Under the pieces are notes generated by a model. That model was not told the origin of the DNA. It worked only from the letters and a program-made list of their open reading frames with translations, and searched no databases. The position numbers were made by a program, and so were the translations under genes. DNA of 64,000 nt from DASZOC01 sp035550975. Lineage in GTDB: Bacteria; Actinomycetota; CADDZG01; WHSQ01. Position 1 is the first letter of the stretch. Each line of letters begins with the position of its first letter. Shown here piece after piece: positions 54,080 to 62,905 of this stretch. The DNA is taken from the NCBI GenBank assembly GCA_035550975.1, contig DASZOC010000078.1, forward strand, positions 1 to 64,000. Direction: 5' to 3'.

Positions 54080-54166
54080 TCTCCCTCCGCCGGAATTACC
54101 CGGATCAGGTTCTGTGGGTCGGAGCGGCGTCAGCTCCCTCTCAGCCCGGTGCCCCGAGCTCCCCCG
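54080..54166 (-). promoter_or_regulatory. TPP (THI-box) riboswitch
   Basis: The leader reads GGGGGAGC, then CTGAGAGGG, then ACAGAACCTGATCCGGGTAA and CGGCGGAGGGA, the conserved TPP aptamer core in the right order. The end of the aptamer overlaps the ribosome binding site of cytX, so TPP likely blocks translation initiation. Confidence 0.95.
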
Positions 54167-54197
54167 TACTGCAGACCCTATTCGCTCAACGGCTGAG

Positions 54198-55202
54198 CTA
54201 GAGCTCGGCCCTCACTACGTCGACGGCTTTCTTGATGTTCGTCAGTTGCTCCTTGGCCTCGTCGACCGTCCGCGTCTTGAGGCCGCAGTCGGGGTCGACG
54301 AACATCCGGTCGGGCGGTATGTGCTTGAGCGAGCGACGGATGCCGTCGGCGATCTCGTCGACCGACTCGATCTCGTGGCTGTGGACGTCCGTGACACCCA
54401 AGCCGATCGCCTTAGTGAAGGGGGCGTCGGAGAACTCGTCGAGCAACGAATACTCCGAGTTCGCGAACTCCAGATCGATCTGATCGACCGGGATGTCGAG
54501 CATCTTCGGATATGCCTTGTGGAAGTCGCCATAGCAGATATGGGTGATCGTGTGCGCGCTCAGCGGCTCGGTCACGATCTGCATGGCCTCGATCACGAGG
54601 TCGAGCTCGTCCATCCGCGTCGAAGCCGCTGGCTCGTCGATCTGGATGTAGCGTGCACCGGCTTTCTCGAGATCGAGCGCCTCGTCACGGATCACCTTCG
54701 CCAGGTCGAGCGTGAAGTCGCGTCTGGTCGCGTAGTGCTCGTTGAACGACCAGTCCATGATCGTGTAGGGGCCGGTCAACATGCCCTTGACCGGCTTGTC
54801 CGTCAGCGACTGCGCGTACTGCCACCACTCCACCGTGATCGGCTTGTCGCGCCCGATCGGGCCGGTCGCGATCGGCTTGCGGTAGTAGCGGTTTCCGTAG
54901 GAACGGACGAGCCCGCCCATGTCGAGACCGGGAAGCTCCTCGGCGAAGTAGGCAACCATGTCACCGCGATACTGCTCGCCGTCGACGAGTAGGTCGGTGC
55001 CGATGGAGTCTTGGAACTCGATCCACTCCCTCGTCGCCTTGCGTTCGAGAGCGAACAGCTCCTCCCGCGAGATCTCGTTGCGCGCGAACTGGCTGCGGGC
55101 CCTTGTGATGTAGTCCGGCTTGGGGAAGCTCCCCACAGACGTCGTCCACAGGCCGGGGCCGTCGAGGTCGACAACATCTTCAAAACGCTTCTCAGCACTC
55201 AT
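54198..55202 (-). CDS. Core MetE-like methionine synthase with zinc site
   Basis: A 334-residue protein corresponding to the catalytic C-terminal half of cobalamin-independent methionine synthase. Zinc and homocysteine ligands are present: H-x-C in THICYGDFH, Glu in DLEFANSEYS and Cys in DPDCGLKTR. IQIDEPA is also conserved. It lacks the MetE N-terminal half, as in the core-MetE proteins of archaea and some bacteria. The second gene of the S-box transcription unit, it starts at ATG 55202 after AAGGAGG. The methyl donor (folate or corrinoid) is not known. Confidence 0.85.
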   Translation of the reverse strand: MSAEKRFEDVVDLDGPGLWTTSVGSFPKPDYITRARSQFARNEISREELFALERKATREWIEFQDSIGTDLLVDGEQYRGDMVAYFAEELPGLDMGGLVRSYGNRYYRKPIATGPIGRDKPITVEWWQYAQSLTDKPVKGMLTGPYTIMDWSFNEHYATRRDFTLDLAKVIRDEALDLEKAGARYIQIDEPAASTRMDELDLVIEAMQIVTEPLSAHTITHICYGDFHKAYPKMLDIPVDQIDLEFANSEYSLLDEFSDAPFTKAIGLGVTDVHSHEIESVDEIADGIRRSLKHIPPDRMFVDPDCGLKTRTVDEAKEQLTNIKKAVDVVRAEL

Positions 55203-55246
55203 ACAGTCCTCCTTGCGCGATGTTTTGAAGGTGTTGCTTGTCCCAT

Positions 55247-56221
55247 CTATGCACCTACTTTCTGCGCCGCGGCCGCTAGTCGTTCGACCTTGGCTCGCGC
55301 CTTGTCGCGAGGGAGGAACTCCAAACCCGCTGACGGGCTGACCCGCAGCCGGTCGTCGCCGACCGTGCTACACAGCTCCTCGATCTGGCGCGACAGCGCC
55401 TCTACGTCTTCGAGCTTCGTGTTGCGCGCGTCGACGATGCCGGCCTGGAGCTTCTTCTCGGCCGGCAATTCCCTGATCAACTGGATGTTCTCCGGTCCTG
55501 AGATCAGGTCGAACCCGAAACCGTCGACGCGGATGTCGAACAGCTCGGGACCCAGTCGCTTCGCGTCTCCGAAATAGGTGGCGAGGATGGACTCGGCAGA
55601 CTTCAGCTCACTAGTGATCAGGTAGATCGCATCCTGTGCGAGCTGCAGATCCTCCGGCGCGTCGAGCAGCGCAGGCTCGTCGATCTGAATGACCGTAGCG
55701 CCGGCGGCTTCGAGCTCGAAGGCTTCCTGAGCGAGGACGCGCGCGATCGCGAGGACGAAGCTCTGGTGGTCGGCGTAGTGCTCGTCGATCGAGAGGCGCG
55801 CGAAAGTCACGGGGCCGGGGATCACTGCCTTCACCGGGTTAGTCGCGACCGACTGCGCGAACGTGAACGCCTCGACCGTCGCCGGGCCCCCCCACTCGAG
55901 CGGCGCGGTGCAGATCGGCTTGCGGTAGTAGACGTTGTTGTCGAACCAGCGCAGGAGTCCGCCGATCTCGAAGCCTCTGAACCGGCGCGCGAACGGGGTG
56001 AGGATGTCGTCCCACCGGGCGTGGCCGTCCGTCACGAGATCGATACCCGCCGCCTCCTGCTCGCGGATCACCTCGGTCACGAGGTCGTCCTGCGCCTTCG
56101 CCAGGTCCTCCGGGGTCGCGTGTCCCTTCTCGATCGCGTGGAGCGTCTTGCGGACGGTGAAGGGGCGGCCTTCCTCCGGCGGCTTCGGATACGACCCGAC
56201 GACCGTGGTCTCGATGGTCAA
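55247..56221 (-). CDS. MetE-like paralogue lacking zinc ligands
   Basis: A 324-residue homologue of the neighbouring core MetE. It keeps the fold markers VVGSYPKP, YYRKPICTAPLEW and VIQIDEPALL. The zinc residues are lost: the His-x-Cys region reads LATYFGD, and the last Cys position is SPSAGLEF. It probably cannot bind homocysteine through zinc, and may form a complex with the active paralogue, paralleling the two halves of full-length MetE. TTG 56221 follows AGGAGGT with 6 nt spacing. Located just downstream of the SAM riboswitch. Confidence 0.8.
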   Translation of the reverse strand: MTIETTVVGSYPKPPEEGRPFTVRKTLHAIEKGHATPEDLAKAQDDLVTEVIREQEAAGIDLVTDGHARWDDILTPFARRFRGFEIGGLLRWFDNNVYYRKPICTAPLEWGGPATVEAFTFAQSVATNPVKAVIPGPVTFARLSIDEHYADHQSFVLAIARVLAQEAFELEAAGATVIQIDEPALLDAPEDLQLAQDAIYLITSELKSAESILATYFGDAKRLGPELFDIRVDGFGFDLISGPENIQLIRELPAEKKLQAGIVDARNTKLEDVEALSRQIEELCSTVGDDRLRVSPSAGLEFLPRDKARAKVERLAAAAQKVGA

Positions 56222-56225
56222 CGAA

Positions 56226-56373
56226 CTACCTCCTATATAGAGAAAGCCCCTTCCCGGGGGAAGAGGCCACTGGGGCTGCTCTATCGGCTCATCCACCCGG
56301 GATTCGCACCTGCCGCCGAGCCGGTGGTTGCGGCGGGATCGAAGGGCCGGTCCCTCCCCCGCTCTAGATGAGC
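56226..56373 (-). promoter_or_regulatory. SAM-I (S-box) riboswitch with expression platform
   Basis: The aptamer (56373-56287) has P1 GCTCATC/GATGAGC, the core GAGGGACCGGCCCTTCGA then GATCCCGCCGCAACC, and GGTGCGAATCCC, matching the SAM-I consensus. Downstream, GCCCC and GGGGC with an intervening C/G-rich segment can form a hairpin before the AGGAGG, so repression could be by termination or by hiding the start. It controls the MetE-like pair. Confidence 0.9.
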
Positions 56374-56422
56374 TGCCCCAACTATATAGACAATGCAGCG
56401 CGGGCGACTGCGGCGAGAGTCC

Positions 56423-56530
56423 GGCTAGATCAGAACTGGGCGCTGTCGCCGCAGGCACAGGGAGCGCGCCGCGCGGGCGCCTGCGGCGCGCTGCTGGCTA
56501 GATCAGAACTGGGCGCTGTCGCCGCAGGCG
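56423..56530. repeat. Duplicated 3' end of the ErpA-like gene
   Basis: A 35-bp stretch at 56423-56457 repeats exactly at 56496-56530, then diverges. The downstream copy is the actual end of the ErpA-like gene (ending CACGDSAQF and its stop); the other is a non-coding relic including a stop. Between them GCGCGCCGC and GCGGCGCGC form a 9-bp hairpin. Confidence 0.85.
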
Positions 56531-56877
56531 CAGGAGCCTTTGGCGTTGGGGTTGTCGATCGTGAACCCCGACTGCTGCAGCGAGTCGATGTAGTCGATCG
56601 TGGCCCCCCGCATATACGGGGTGCTCATCTTGTCGACCCGGATCTCGACGCCGCTGACGGTCTCGACCGTGTCGTCGTCCATCTTTCGGTCGTCGAAGTA
56701 GAGCGCATAGCGCAGGCCTGCGCAGCCGCCGGGCTGCACCGCAACCCGAAGGGCGTACTCCTTGCCCTCGTGCTCGGCAGGGTTCGCGGAGGTCTCACGC
56801 TCGAGGAGCTCGGCGACCTTCTTGGCCGCGGCCTCGGTGATCCCGATGCTCGTGGTGGTCGGATCTGTCATTGCCAC
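56503..56877 (-). CDS. erpA: HesB/IscA-type iron-sulfur carrier (ErpA-like)
   Basis: A 124-residue A-type carrier that delivers Fe-S clusters. Cys ligands: one in VQPGGCAGLRY and two in GSCACGDS, the standard C-x(n)-C-x-C. N-terminus ITEAAAKKVAELLE fits. The gene sits alone and its terminal codons are duplicated 73 bp downstream. No isc/suf genes are in the window. Confidence 0.92.
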   Translation of the reverse strand: MAMTDPTTTSIGITEAAAKKVAELLERETSANPAEHEGKEYALRVAVQPGGCAGLRYALYFDDRKMDDDTVETVSGVEIRVDKMSTPYMRGATIDYIDSLQQSGFTIDNPNAKGSCACGDSAQF

Positions 56878-56932
56878 GTGAAAGCCTCCTTGAGGAAAAA
56901 GCCTGGTCAGGCGCCGTCAGTATACGGAAACG

Positions 56933-57130
56933 CTAGTGAACACCGAGCCATTCCAGGCCCAGAAGCGCCCCGGCGGCGGCCACGATCCCGGCGGCGGCGG
57001 GCCGCGCCCGCGTGATGCCCGGCGGCATCTCGTCGTACAGGAGCGAAGCGAGCACGACGATCACCACGCCGGCTGCGGCGAACAACGTGGAGCCGAGAAC
57101 CGCGATATGCCAGAGGTCGTGACCGCTCAA
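56933..57130 (-). CDS. Small two-helix membrane protein
   Basis: A 65-residue frame starting at TTG 57130, overlapping the pmbA stop (TTGA). It has two hydrophobic helices (IAVLGSTLFAAAGVVIVVLA and AAAGIVAAAGALLGLEWLG) separated by a short charged loop. The coupled start and clean hydrophobic profile support it, but no homologue is known to me, and small size makes the assignment tentative. Confidence 0.5.
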   Translation of the reverse strand: MSGHDLWHIAVLGSTLFAAAGVVIVVLASLLYDEMPPGITRARPAAAGIVAAAGALLGLEWLGVH

Positions 57131-58500
57131 TGGGTCGTGACGGAGGCGAAATGGAACTCGCCGACCCGCAGCGCGGGTGCGACCGTCGAGCCGAACGACG
57201 TGTAGTCCGGAGCGATCGCCACCAGGTCTCGCCCCACCCCCAGCACTGTGCGGAGCGCGCCCAGAGCCGTCTGCGCGAAGCGGAAGTTGTGCACCGCGCC
57301 GGCGAGCTCGCCGTTGCGGATCCTGAAGGTCCCGTCCCGGGTCATCCCGGTCAACTCGGTCGCCGGACGGTCGAGGACGTTGACGTAGTGGAAGCGCGTG
57401 ACGAGAAAGCCGTCGTCGACGTCCGCAACTAGCTCCTCTAGGGTCTTGTCGCCCGGCTCGAGCACGAGATTGAAGGCGTAGGGCCCAAACTCGCCGGACC
57501 CCGAGTTGTGACCGGTCGTCTCGGTCCCGAGCTTCCGCGCCGTCTTGCGGTCGGTCACGGGTTCGGTCGCGACCCCCGCGTCGATTACCGGCACGCGTCT
57601 CTTCGGAGCGCCTTCGAAATCGAACCCGATGCCGACGGAGTCGGGATGGAAGACGTCGTCGGCAACGCTGACCGCAGGGGCCGCGACGGGTTCGCCCCTG
57701 AGGCTCGACAAGAAGCTCTCTCCCTCGATCACCGATTTCGCACCGAAGCCCATGTAGCCGAGGTAGTCGATCAACCCCGCGCTCGCGGACGGCTCCAGGA
57801 CCACCTCGTAGGTGCCGGGCGCGGCATCGCCGGCTCCGCGCCCTGCGTCGGCTTTGCCGCGCGCAGAGCGCGCGATCGCGACGACATCCACGGCTTCTGC
57901 CTCGTGCGACGACGCTTCGCCCCACCCCGTCGATTCGCCGACATCGATCAGACAGGTCGTGTTCGCTCGCGTGTAGGCGTCGAAGCAATCGATCCCTCGC
58001 GAGTTGAAGACCGCATAGGCGTGCGCGCCGGTCTGGTAGATGCCCGCGGCGTTGCCGTCGCCCGCGACCGCGAGGATCTCGCCGACTGCCGCGGCGCGGT
58101 CGGCGGGCGTCGCGGCGGCGGTCGCGTCGTCCCAGCGCATCACCGGCTCCGGACGTCCGACCTCGTCGGGCGACGCGAGTCCGGGGAATTCCTCATCGGC
58201 CACGGACGCCCTCGCGGCCTCGAGAGCGCGACCCGCCGCAGCTCGCAGATGGTCCTCATCGAGCTGCGTGGTCGAAGACGACGCCGCTCGTTGCCCCACG
58301 ATGACCGTGACGTTGGCGCGGGTCTCGTTGCGCACCGTGTTCTGGATGATCTCGGAGTTCGCGTACCGCGTCAGTGAGTCCTCGGAGGCCGTCACGACGA
58401 CCTCGACCCCGTCGGCGCCGGGGAGATCCAGCACCCGCTCGACCGCCCGCCGCGCCGCGTCGTGCTCGATCGGCGGCCCGGGACGCGTTGCCGTGCTCAC
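57127..58500 (-). CDS. pmbA: PmbA/TldE-like protein
   Basis: A 457-residue member of the TldE/PmbA family, the non-metal partner of the TldD protease. Typical segments are SLTRYANSEIIQNTVRNETR, GYMGFGAKSVIEGESF and ELTGMTRDGTFRIRNGEL. GTG 58500 overlaps the tldD stop (GTGA), indicating the pair is co-translated. The TldD/TldE heterodimer cleaves unfolded peptides and matures some modified peptides. Confidence 0.92.
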   Translation of the reverse strand: MSTATRPGPPIEHDAARRAVERVLDLPGADGVEVVVTASEDSLTRYANSEIIQNTVRNETRANVTVIVGQRAASSSTTQLDEDHLRAAAGRALEAARASVADEEFPGLASPDEVGRPEPVMRWDDATAAATPADRAAAVGEILAVAGDGNAAGIYQTGAHAYAVFNSRGIDCFDAYTRANTTCLIDVGESTGWGEASSHEAEAVDVVAIARSARGKADAGRGAGDAAPGTYEVVLEPSASAGLIDYLGYMGFGAKSVIEGESFLSSLRGEPVAAPAVSVADDVFHPDSVGIGFDFEGAPKRRVPVIDAGVATEPVTDRKTARKLGTETTGHNSGSGEFGPYAFNLVLEPGDKTLEELVADVDDGFLVTRFHYVNVLDRPATELTGMTRDGTFRIRNGELAGAVHNFRFAQTALGALRTVLGVGRDLVAIAPDYTSFGSTVAPALRVGEFHFASVTTH

Positions 58501-59942
58501 TGCGCGGTTCCGGTCGAGACGTGACGGAAGCGCGTCGGGGACGTCCCGTGGCCGACCCTCATCGTCTGACCCGGCTGCCCCTTCCCGCAGTTCGGCGTCC
58601 CCCACACCCGCCACTCCTCCGGTCCTGCGACGGCATCGAGGTTGCCCCAGAAGATGGGGGTGATGCCGGTGTAGCGTGGATCCTTCAGCATCTTGCCGAG
58701 CTTGCCGTTCTTGATCTCCCACGCGATCTCGCAGCCGAACTGGAAGTTCTTGCGCTTGTCGTCGATCGACCACGACTTGTTCGTCGACATGAATATGCCG
58801 TCATCGACGTCCGCTATGAGGTCGTCGAGTGTTCCGGTCCCCGGCAGGATGTTGATGTTCGTCATCCGGATCAGGGGGAAGTTCTCCCACCCCTCCGCAC
58901 GCATCGTCCCGTTCGACCGGTCGTGACCCATGGTTGCCGCGGTCTCGCGCGACGACTGGAACCCGACGAGTATGCCCTCGGAGATCAGGTCGACGCACTG
59001 CGCCTCGACCCCCTCGTCGTCGTACGCGAACGTCCCCAGCCCGCCGTCGATCGTCGCGTCGGACGTCACGTTCATGTGCTCCGATCCGTAGCGGAGGCCG
59101 CCGAGATCCGCGATCCCCACGAAGGACGTGCCGGCGAACGCAGCCTCCATCCCGAGAACGCGGTCGAGCTCCGTCGGATGACCTACCGACTCGTGAAGCT
59201 GCAGCATCGTCTGGTGCCCGTCGAGCACGACCGTCGTCGTGGTCGCGGGGCAAACGTCGGCGGACAGCAGTGCCACCGCCTCCTCGGCCGTCTCCTCGGC
59301 ATGCGCGGCAAGATCCATCGCCTCGACCAGTTCGTAGCCCGCGGCGGAGAAATGACCCCTAAAAGACCCCGGGTAGGACCGCACCTGGACCTCTCCGTCG
59401 AACACGCACGTGGCTTCGATGCCGGCGCCCGTGTGGAAGATCGTCTGCTCGACGTCGGTTCCCTCCGACGACAACAACCAGCTCGTCTGGCGCAGGAGGT
59501 CCATCGTCCCCCGTCCGACCCTGACCCCCGTCACCTTCTCCATCGTCTCCGCAGCACCGGTTAGCAGGGTGACCTTGTCTTCGAGCGGGACCTCGAACGG
59601 ATCCGTGAGGATGGCCGTGGACCAGGTCCCCATATGCGGCGGTTCCGGCACGAGGTCGACCGGCTTCGTGACCGCGGTAGAGCTGGCGCGCGCGACGTCG
59701 GTCGCGAGCGTCGCCACACGGGTTGCCTCCTCCTGCGTCAGCATCGACGACGACGCGTAACCCCACGCCCCGTTCACGAGAACCCGGACACCGAACCCTT
59801 CGGAGGCGGTCCTGTCCAGCGCCTCGACCGTGGGTCCGCGCACACTCAGCGCCTCGCTCGTCGACGCCACGCCGCGGGCGTCCGCATACGTCGCTCCGGA
59901 GGAGGTGGCGGCGTCGAGGGCCGCTCGCAGCAGGTCTCTCAC
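58497..59942 (-). CDS. tldD: TldD metalloprotease
   Basis: A 481-residue TldD. The zinc site is HESVGHPTELDR (HExxxH), which distinguishes TldD from PmbA. Other segments are GLGTFAYDDEGVEAQCVDLI and NINILPGTGTLDDLI. Located directly upstream of pmbA in an operon with the M20 peptidase, suggesting peptide turnover. No RiPP precursor gene is visible nearby. Confidence 0.93.
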   Translation of the reverse strand: MRDLLRAALDAATSSGATYADARGVASTSEALSVRGPTVEALDRTASEGFGVRVLVNGAWGYASSSMLTQEEATRVATLATDVARASSTAVTKPVDLVPEPPHMGTWSTAILTDPFEVPLEDKVTLLTGAAETMEKVTGVRVGRGTMDLLRQTSWLLSSEGTDVEQTIFHTGAGIEATCVFDGEVQVRSYPGSFRGHFSAAGYELVEAMDLAAHAEETAEEAVALLSADVCPATTTTVVLDGHQTMLQLHESVGHPTELDRVLGMEAAFAGTSFVGIADLGGLRYGSEHMNVTSDATIDGGLGTFAYDDEGVEAQCVDLISEGILVGFQSSRETAATMGHDRSNGTMRAEGWENFPLIRMTNINILPGTGTLDDLIADVDDGIFMSTNKSWSIDDKRKNFQFGCEIAWEIKNGKLGKMLKDPRYTGITPIFWGNLDAVAGPEEWRVWGTPNCGKGQPGQTMRVGHGTSPTRFRHVSTGTAQ

Positions 59943-59951
59943 GTCGGGAAC

Positions 59952-61280
59952 CTACCGAAGCTCCGCCAGCCGCTCGTACAGTTTTCTCGCCGCCCGGTCC
60001 CCCAGCGCGACGCCGGCGAGACGGAAGCTCTCGTCGACGCCGTGGATACCGTCGGACGGCAACGCGAAGCCGCTCAGCACCGTCGCGATCTTTCTGTCGT
60101 GGAACGCCTTGAGCACGGGGATCGACCCGCCGACGCGCTGGAGGGCCGGAGCCACACCGCAGGCCTCCTCGAAGGCTTCGATCGCGAGCAGCAGCGCGGG
60201 GTGCTTCGGGTCGAACGCGGCGCCGTCCGACCCATCCCAGTTGATGGTGACGTCCGCGCCTTCCGGGATGGCGCTGCGCAGGAGCCGCTCGGCTTCGGCT
60301 CCGATCGCCTGCGCATCTTGACCCGGAGCGAGCCGGATCGAGAACTTGCCTCGTGCATGCGCCGGGATGATGGTGCGTTTCTGCATGGCATCGCCTCCCG
60401 CGATCCCATGCACGTCCATCGACGCATCGGCCCAGTTGCGTTCGTAGAAGTGCAGAGCCGCATCGGCACTCAAAGGGCGTCCGCCGGCCTCCGCGATCAC
60501 TTCCGTTCCAGGTGGGAATCCAGCCCACGATTCCAGCTCCTCCTGGGTGGGTGGAACGATACCGTCACGTAGTTCCGGGCGCAGCCGGCCGTCCCGGTCC
60601 GGCATCACCTGCGCGAACAACTGCTGCAGCACGTGCAGTGCGTTCAGTGCAGCGCCCCCGTACATCCCCGAATGCAGATCGTGTGTCGAGGTGCGCACCT
60701 CGACGTCGAATGCGATCAGGCCGCGGACCGCGAGAGTGATCGCCGGAGTATCGGCATCGAGCATGTCGGAGTCGAACACGATGGCGCAATCCGCACCGCG
60801 ATCGTCGGCTGCCACCCACTGGAGCGCGCTCGTGCCGCCGACCTCCTCTTCGCCTTCGATCAAGCAGCGCACGTGAACCGGCAGCTCGCCTCGGGACGCG
60901 AGGTCACATGCCGCGTAGAGGACCGGATAGAAGTTCCCTTTGTCGTCGCACGCGCCGCGGCCGTAGATGCGACCGTCTCGGATCTCCGGCTCGAAAGGCG
61001 GGGAGGTCCACGCGTCCACCGGGTCCGGAGACTGCACGTCGTAGTGCCCGTAGATCAGAACGGTCGGCGCGCCGGCGTCGCTGCACCGGAGCTCGCCGAC
61101 GACGAGTGGGTTGCCGAGGTCGGTGATTATCTCGGCTTCCCCCCCGCTGCGCGCGATCTTGTCGCGCACCCATTCGGCTGCCGTCATCAGGTCCGCCGGG
61201 TCGCCGCCGCCCGACGAGATGGATGGGATCCGGATGTAATCGAAGAGTTCCTCCAAGAGCTTGGGATCCGGTTCGTTCAT
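59952..61280 (-). CDS. M20-family dipeptidase/peptidase
   Basis: A 442-residue metallopeptidase. Metal and catalytic motifs: LIYGHYDVQSPDP, GRGACDDKGNFYPVL and LIEGEEEVGGTSALQW. A dimerisation domain insert is at about 190-300. It resembles dipeptidase/acetylornithine deacetylase-type enzymes without signal peptide. It overlaps the TPP enzyme gene by 4 nt and precedes tldD, so all four genes 62887-57127 may form one operon. Confidence 0.9.
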   Translation of the reverse strand: MNEPDPKLLEELFDYIRIPSISSGGGDPADLMTAAEWVRDKIARSGGEAEIITDLGNPLVVGELRCSDAGAPTVLIYGHYDVQSPDPVDAWTSPPFEPEIRDGRIYGRGACDDKGNFYPVLYAACDLASRGELPVHVRCLIEGEEEVGGTSALQWVAADDRGADCAIVFDSDMLDADTPAITLAVRGLIAFDVEVRTSTHDLHSGMYGGAALNALHVLQQLFAQVMPDRDGRLRPELRDGIVPPTQEELESWAGFPPGTEVIAEAGGRPLSADAALHFYERNWADASMDVHGIAGGDAMQKRTIIPAHARGKFSIRLAPGQDAQAIGAEAERLLRSAIPEGADVTINWDGSDGAAFDPKHPALLLAIEAFEEACGVAPALQRVGGSIPVLKAFHDRKIATVLSGFALPSDGIHGVDESFRLAGVALGDRAARKLYERLAELR

Positions 61281-62887
61281 GCGAGATTCGACGACCGCGG
61301 GTAAGCGACCTCCGGATCGGTCAGCACGTTCACGACCGTGGGCTCGCCCGAATCGAACGCTCGTTCCAGCGCCGGGCGGATCTGCTCGGGATCGTCCACG
61401 AGCTCGCCGCGGCCCCCGAACGATTCCATCATCCGGTCGTAGCGGATCCCGGGCCTCAGGTCGGCGACGACGTCGTACCCGTAGAGCGCGCGCATCGGGT
61501 GCTTCTCGAGCCCCCAGATACCGTTGTTACCGACGACGCATACGACGGGGAGCTTCAGGCGAACGAGCGTCTCGAGCTCCATCCCGGAGAAACCGAGCGC
61601 CCCGTCACCGAACATCACGACGATCTGACGCTCCGGATGCAGGGCACGCGCAGCCATCGCGTAGCCCGGCCCGACGCCGAGACAACCGAACGGTCCGGGG
61701 TCGAGCCAGCACCCGGGCTCGTACGACGGGACCTCACGGCCCGCGTACGACACGAAGTCGCCACCGTCGCCGATGACGATCGCATTGCGCTCGAGCAACG
61801 GCACCAGCTCGCCATAGATGCGCATCGGATGGATCGGGCTGGCGGACGAATGCAGCTCCGCCTGCGCCGCGTCTCGTCTTGAATCCTCCTGCTCTCGCAG
61901 TGCAGTGATCCACGCCTTCGTGTCCGCCGGCTTCTCGACCGCGTCCGTCAGCGCCTGGAACGTGCGATCAAGCGGTCCTTCGATCGCGGCGGCGACGTCT
62001 ACGTGTTTCGCCGTCGGCTGCGAATCGAGGTGCACTACGTTCGCGGCGCCGCCGAAGTCACCAAATCCGAGGCGGAAGTCCAGCGGCGTCCCTGCGACGA
62101 TCACGAGATCGGCTTCCTTCAAGCCCTTCGACCGCGCGCGCGAGAATGCCAGCCGATGATCCGCCGGGATACACCCGCGTCCCTGCCCGTTCATGAACAC
62201 GGGTAGCTCCGTCGCCTCTATCAGTGCGACGAGCGCGGGCTCGGCGCGATCGAGATAGACGTTCGATCCCGCGACGACGACCGGCCGGCTCGCTTGCTCG
62301 ATCAGTTCGGCAACCTGCCCGATCGTGGCGCCGTCCGGGTCGCTCGCAGCCGGTGGCTCGGGAGCGGTGTCGGGCAGGTCGGTCATGTTGAACAAGACGT
62401 CGAGCGGGAAGTCGACGAAGCGCGGGCCCCGCGGAACCGTCCTCGCACGACTGCCCGCCGCGAAGACCTCCGCGGCGATCGCCGACGTCTCGGTGACGGT
62501 TCTGGCCGGCGCCAGCGGGTCGACGAAAGGCACGTGGTCGATCTCCTGCAACGACCCCTGCCCCCACCTAAACGACGGTGCGCGGCCCGCGAGAGCAAGC
62601 ACGGGCGCACAGTTGAACCGGGCTTGTGCGAGAGCACTGATCGCGTTCGTCACCCCCGGCCCCGCCGTCACGGCGACGACACCGAGGTCGCGAGACAGCC
62701 GCGCGTAACCTTCGGCTCCGAAGCTCGCCGTCTGCTCGTGGCGTGTGTCGATCATGCGGATGCCGTCTTGGTGGCAACCGTCGAGGATCGGGAAGATGTG
62801 GCCCCCGGTCAGGGTGAACAGGTGCTCGACGCCGAGCGCGCGCAGCGATCGAGTTACGGCGAGCCCGCCATGGCCTTGCTCCGGCAT
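61277..62887 (-). CDS. ThDP-dependent acetolactate synthase-like enzyme
   Basis: A 536-residue thiamine diphosphate enzyme. The catalytic Glu is in TRHEQTASFGAEGYAR, and the ThDP/Mg motif is in FGDGALGFSGME with VGNNGIWG. N-terminus VTRSLRALGVEHLFTLTGG and DGCHQDGIRMIDTRHE recall mycobacterial IlvG. It could be an acetolactate synthase or a 2-hydroxyacyl-CoA lyase/oxalyl-CoA decarboxylase relative; no small regulatory subunit is adjacent. Confidence 0.85.
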   Translation of the reverse strand: MPEQGHGGLAVTRSLRALGVEHLFTLTGGHIFPILDGCHQDGIRMIDTRHEQTASFGAEGYARLSRDLGVVAVTAGPGVTNAISALAQARFNCAPVLALAGRAPSFRWGQGSLQEIDHVPFVDPLAPARTVTETSAIAAEVFAAGSRARTVPRGPRFVDFPLDVLFNMTDLPDTAPEPPAASDPDGATIGQVAELIEQASRPVVVAGSNVYLDRAEPALVALIEATELPVFMNGQGRGCIPADHRLAFSRARSKGLKEADLVIVAGTPLDFRLGFGDFGGAANVVHLDSQPTAKHVDVAAAIEGPLDRTFQALTDAVEKPADTKAWITALREQEDSRRDAAQAELHSSASPIHPMRIYGELVPLLERNAIVIGDGGDFVSYAGREVPSYEPGCWLDPGPFGCLGVGPGYAMAARALHPERQIVVMFGDGALGFSGMELETLVRLKLPVVCVVGNNGIWGLEKHPMRALYGYDVVADLRPGIRYDRMMESFGGRGELVDDPEQIRPALERAFDSGEPTVVNVLTDPEVAYPRSSNLA

Positions 62888-62905
62888 GGCGGCGACAATA
62901 CTCGT

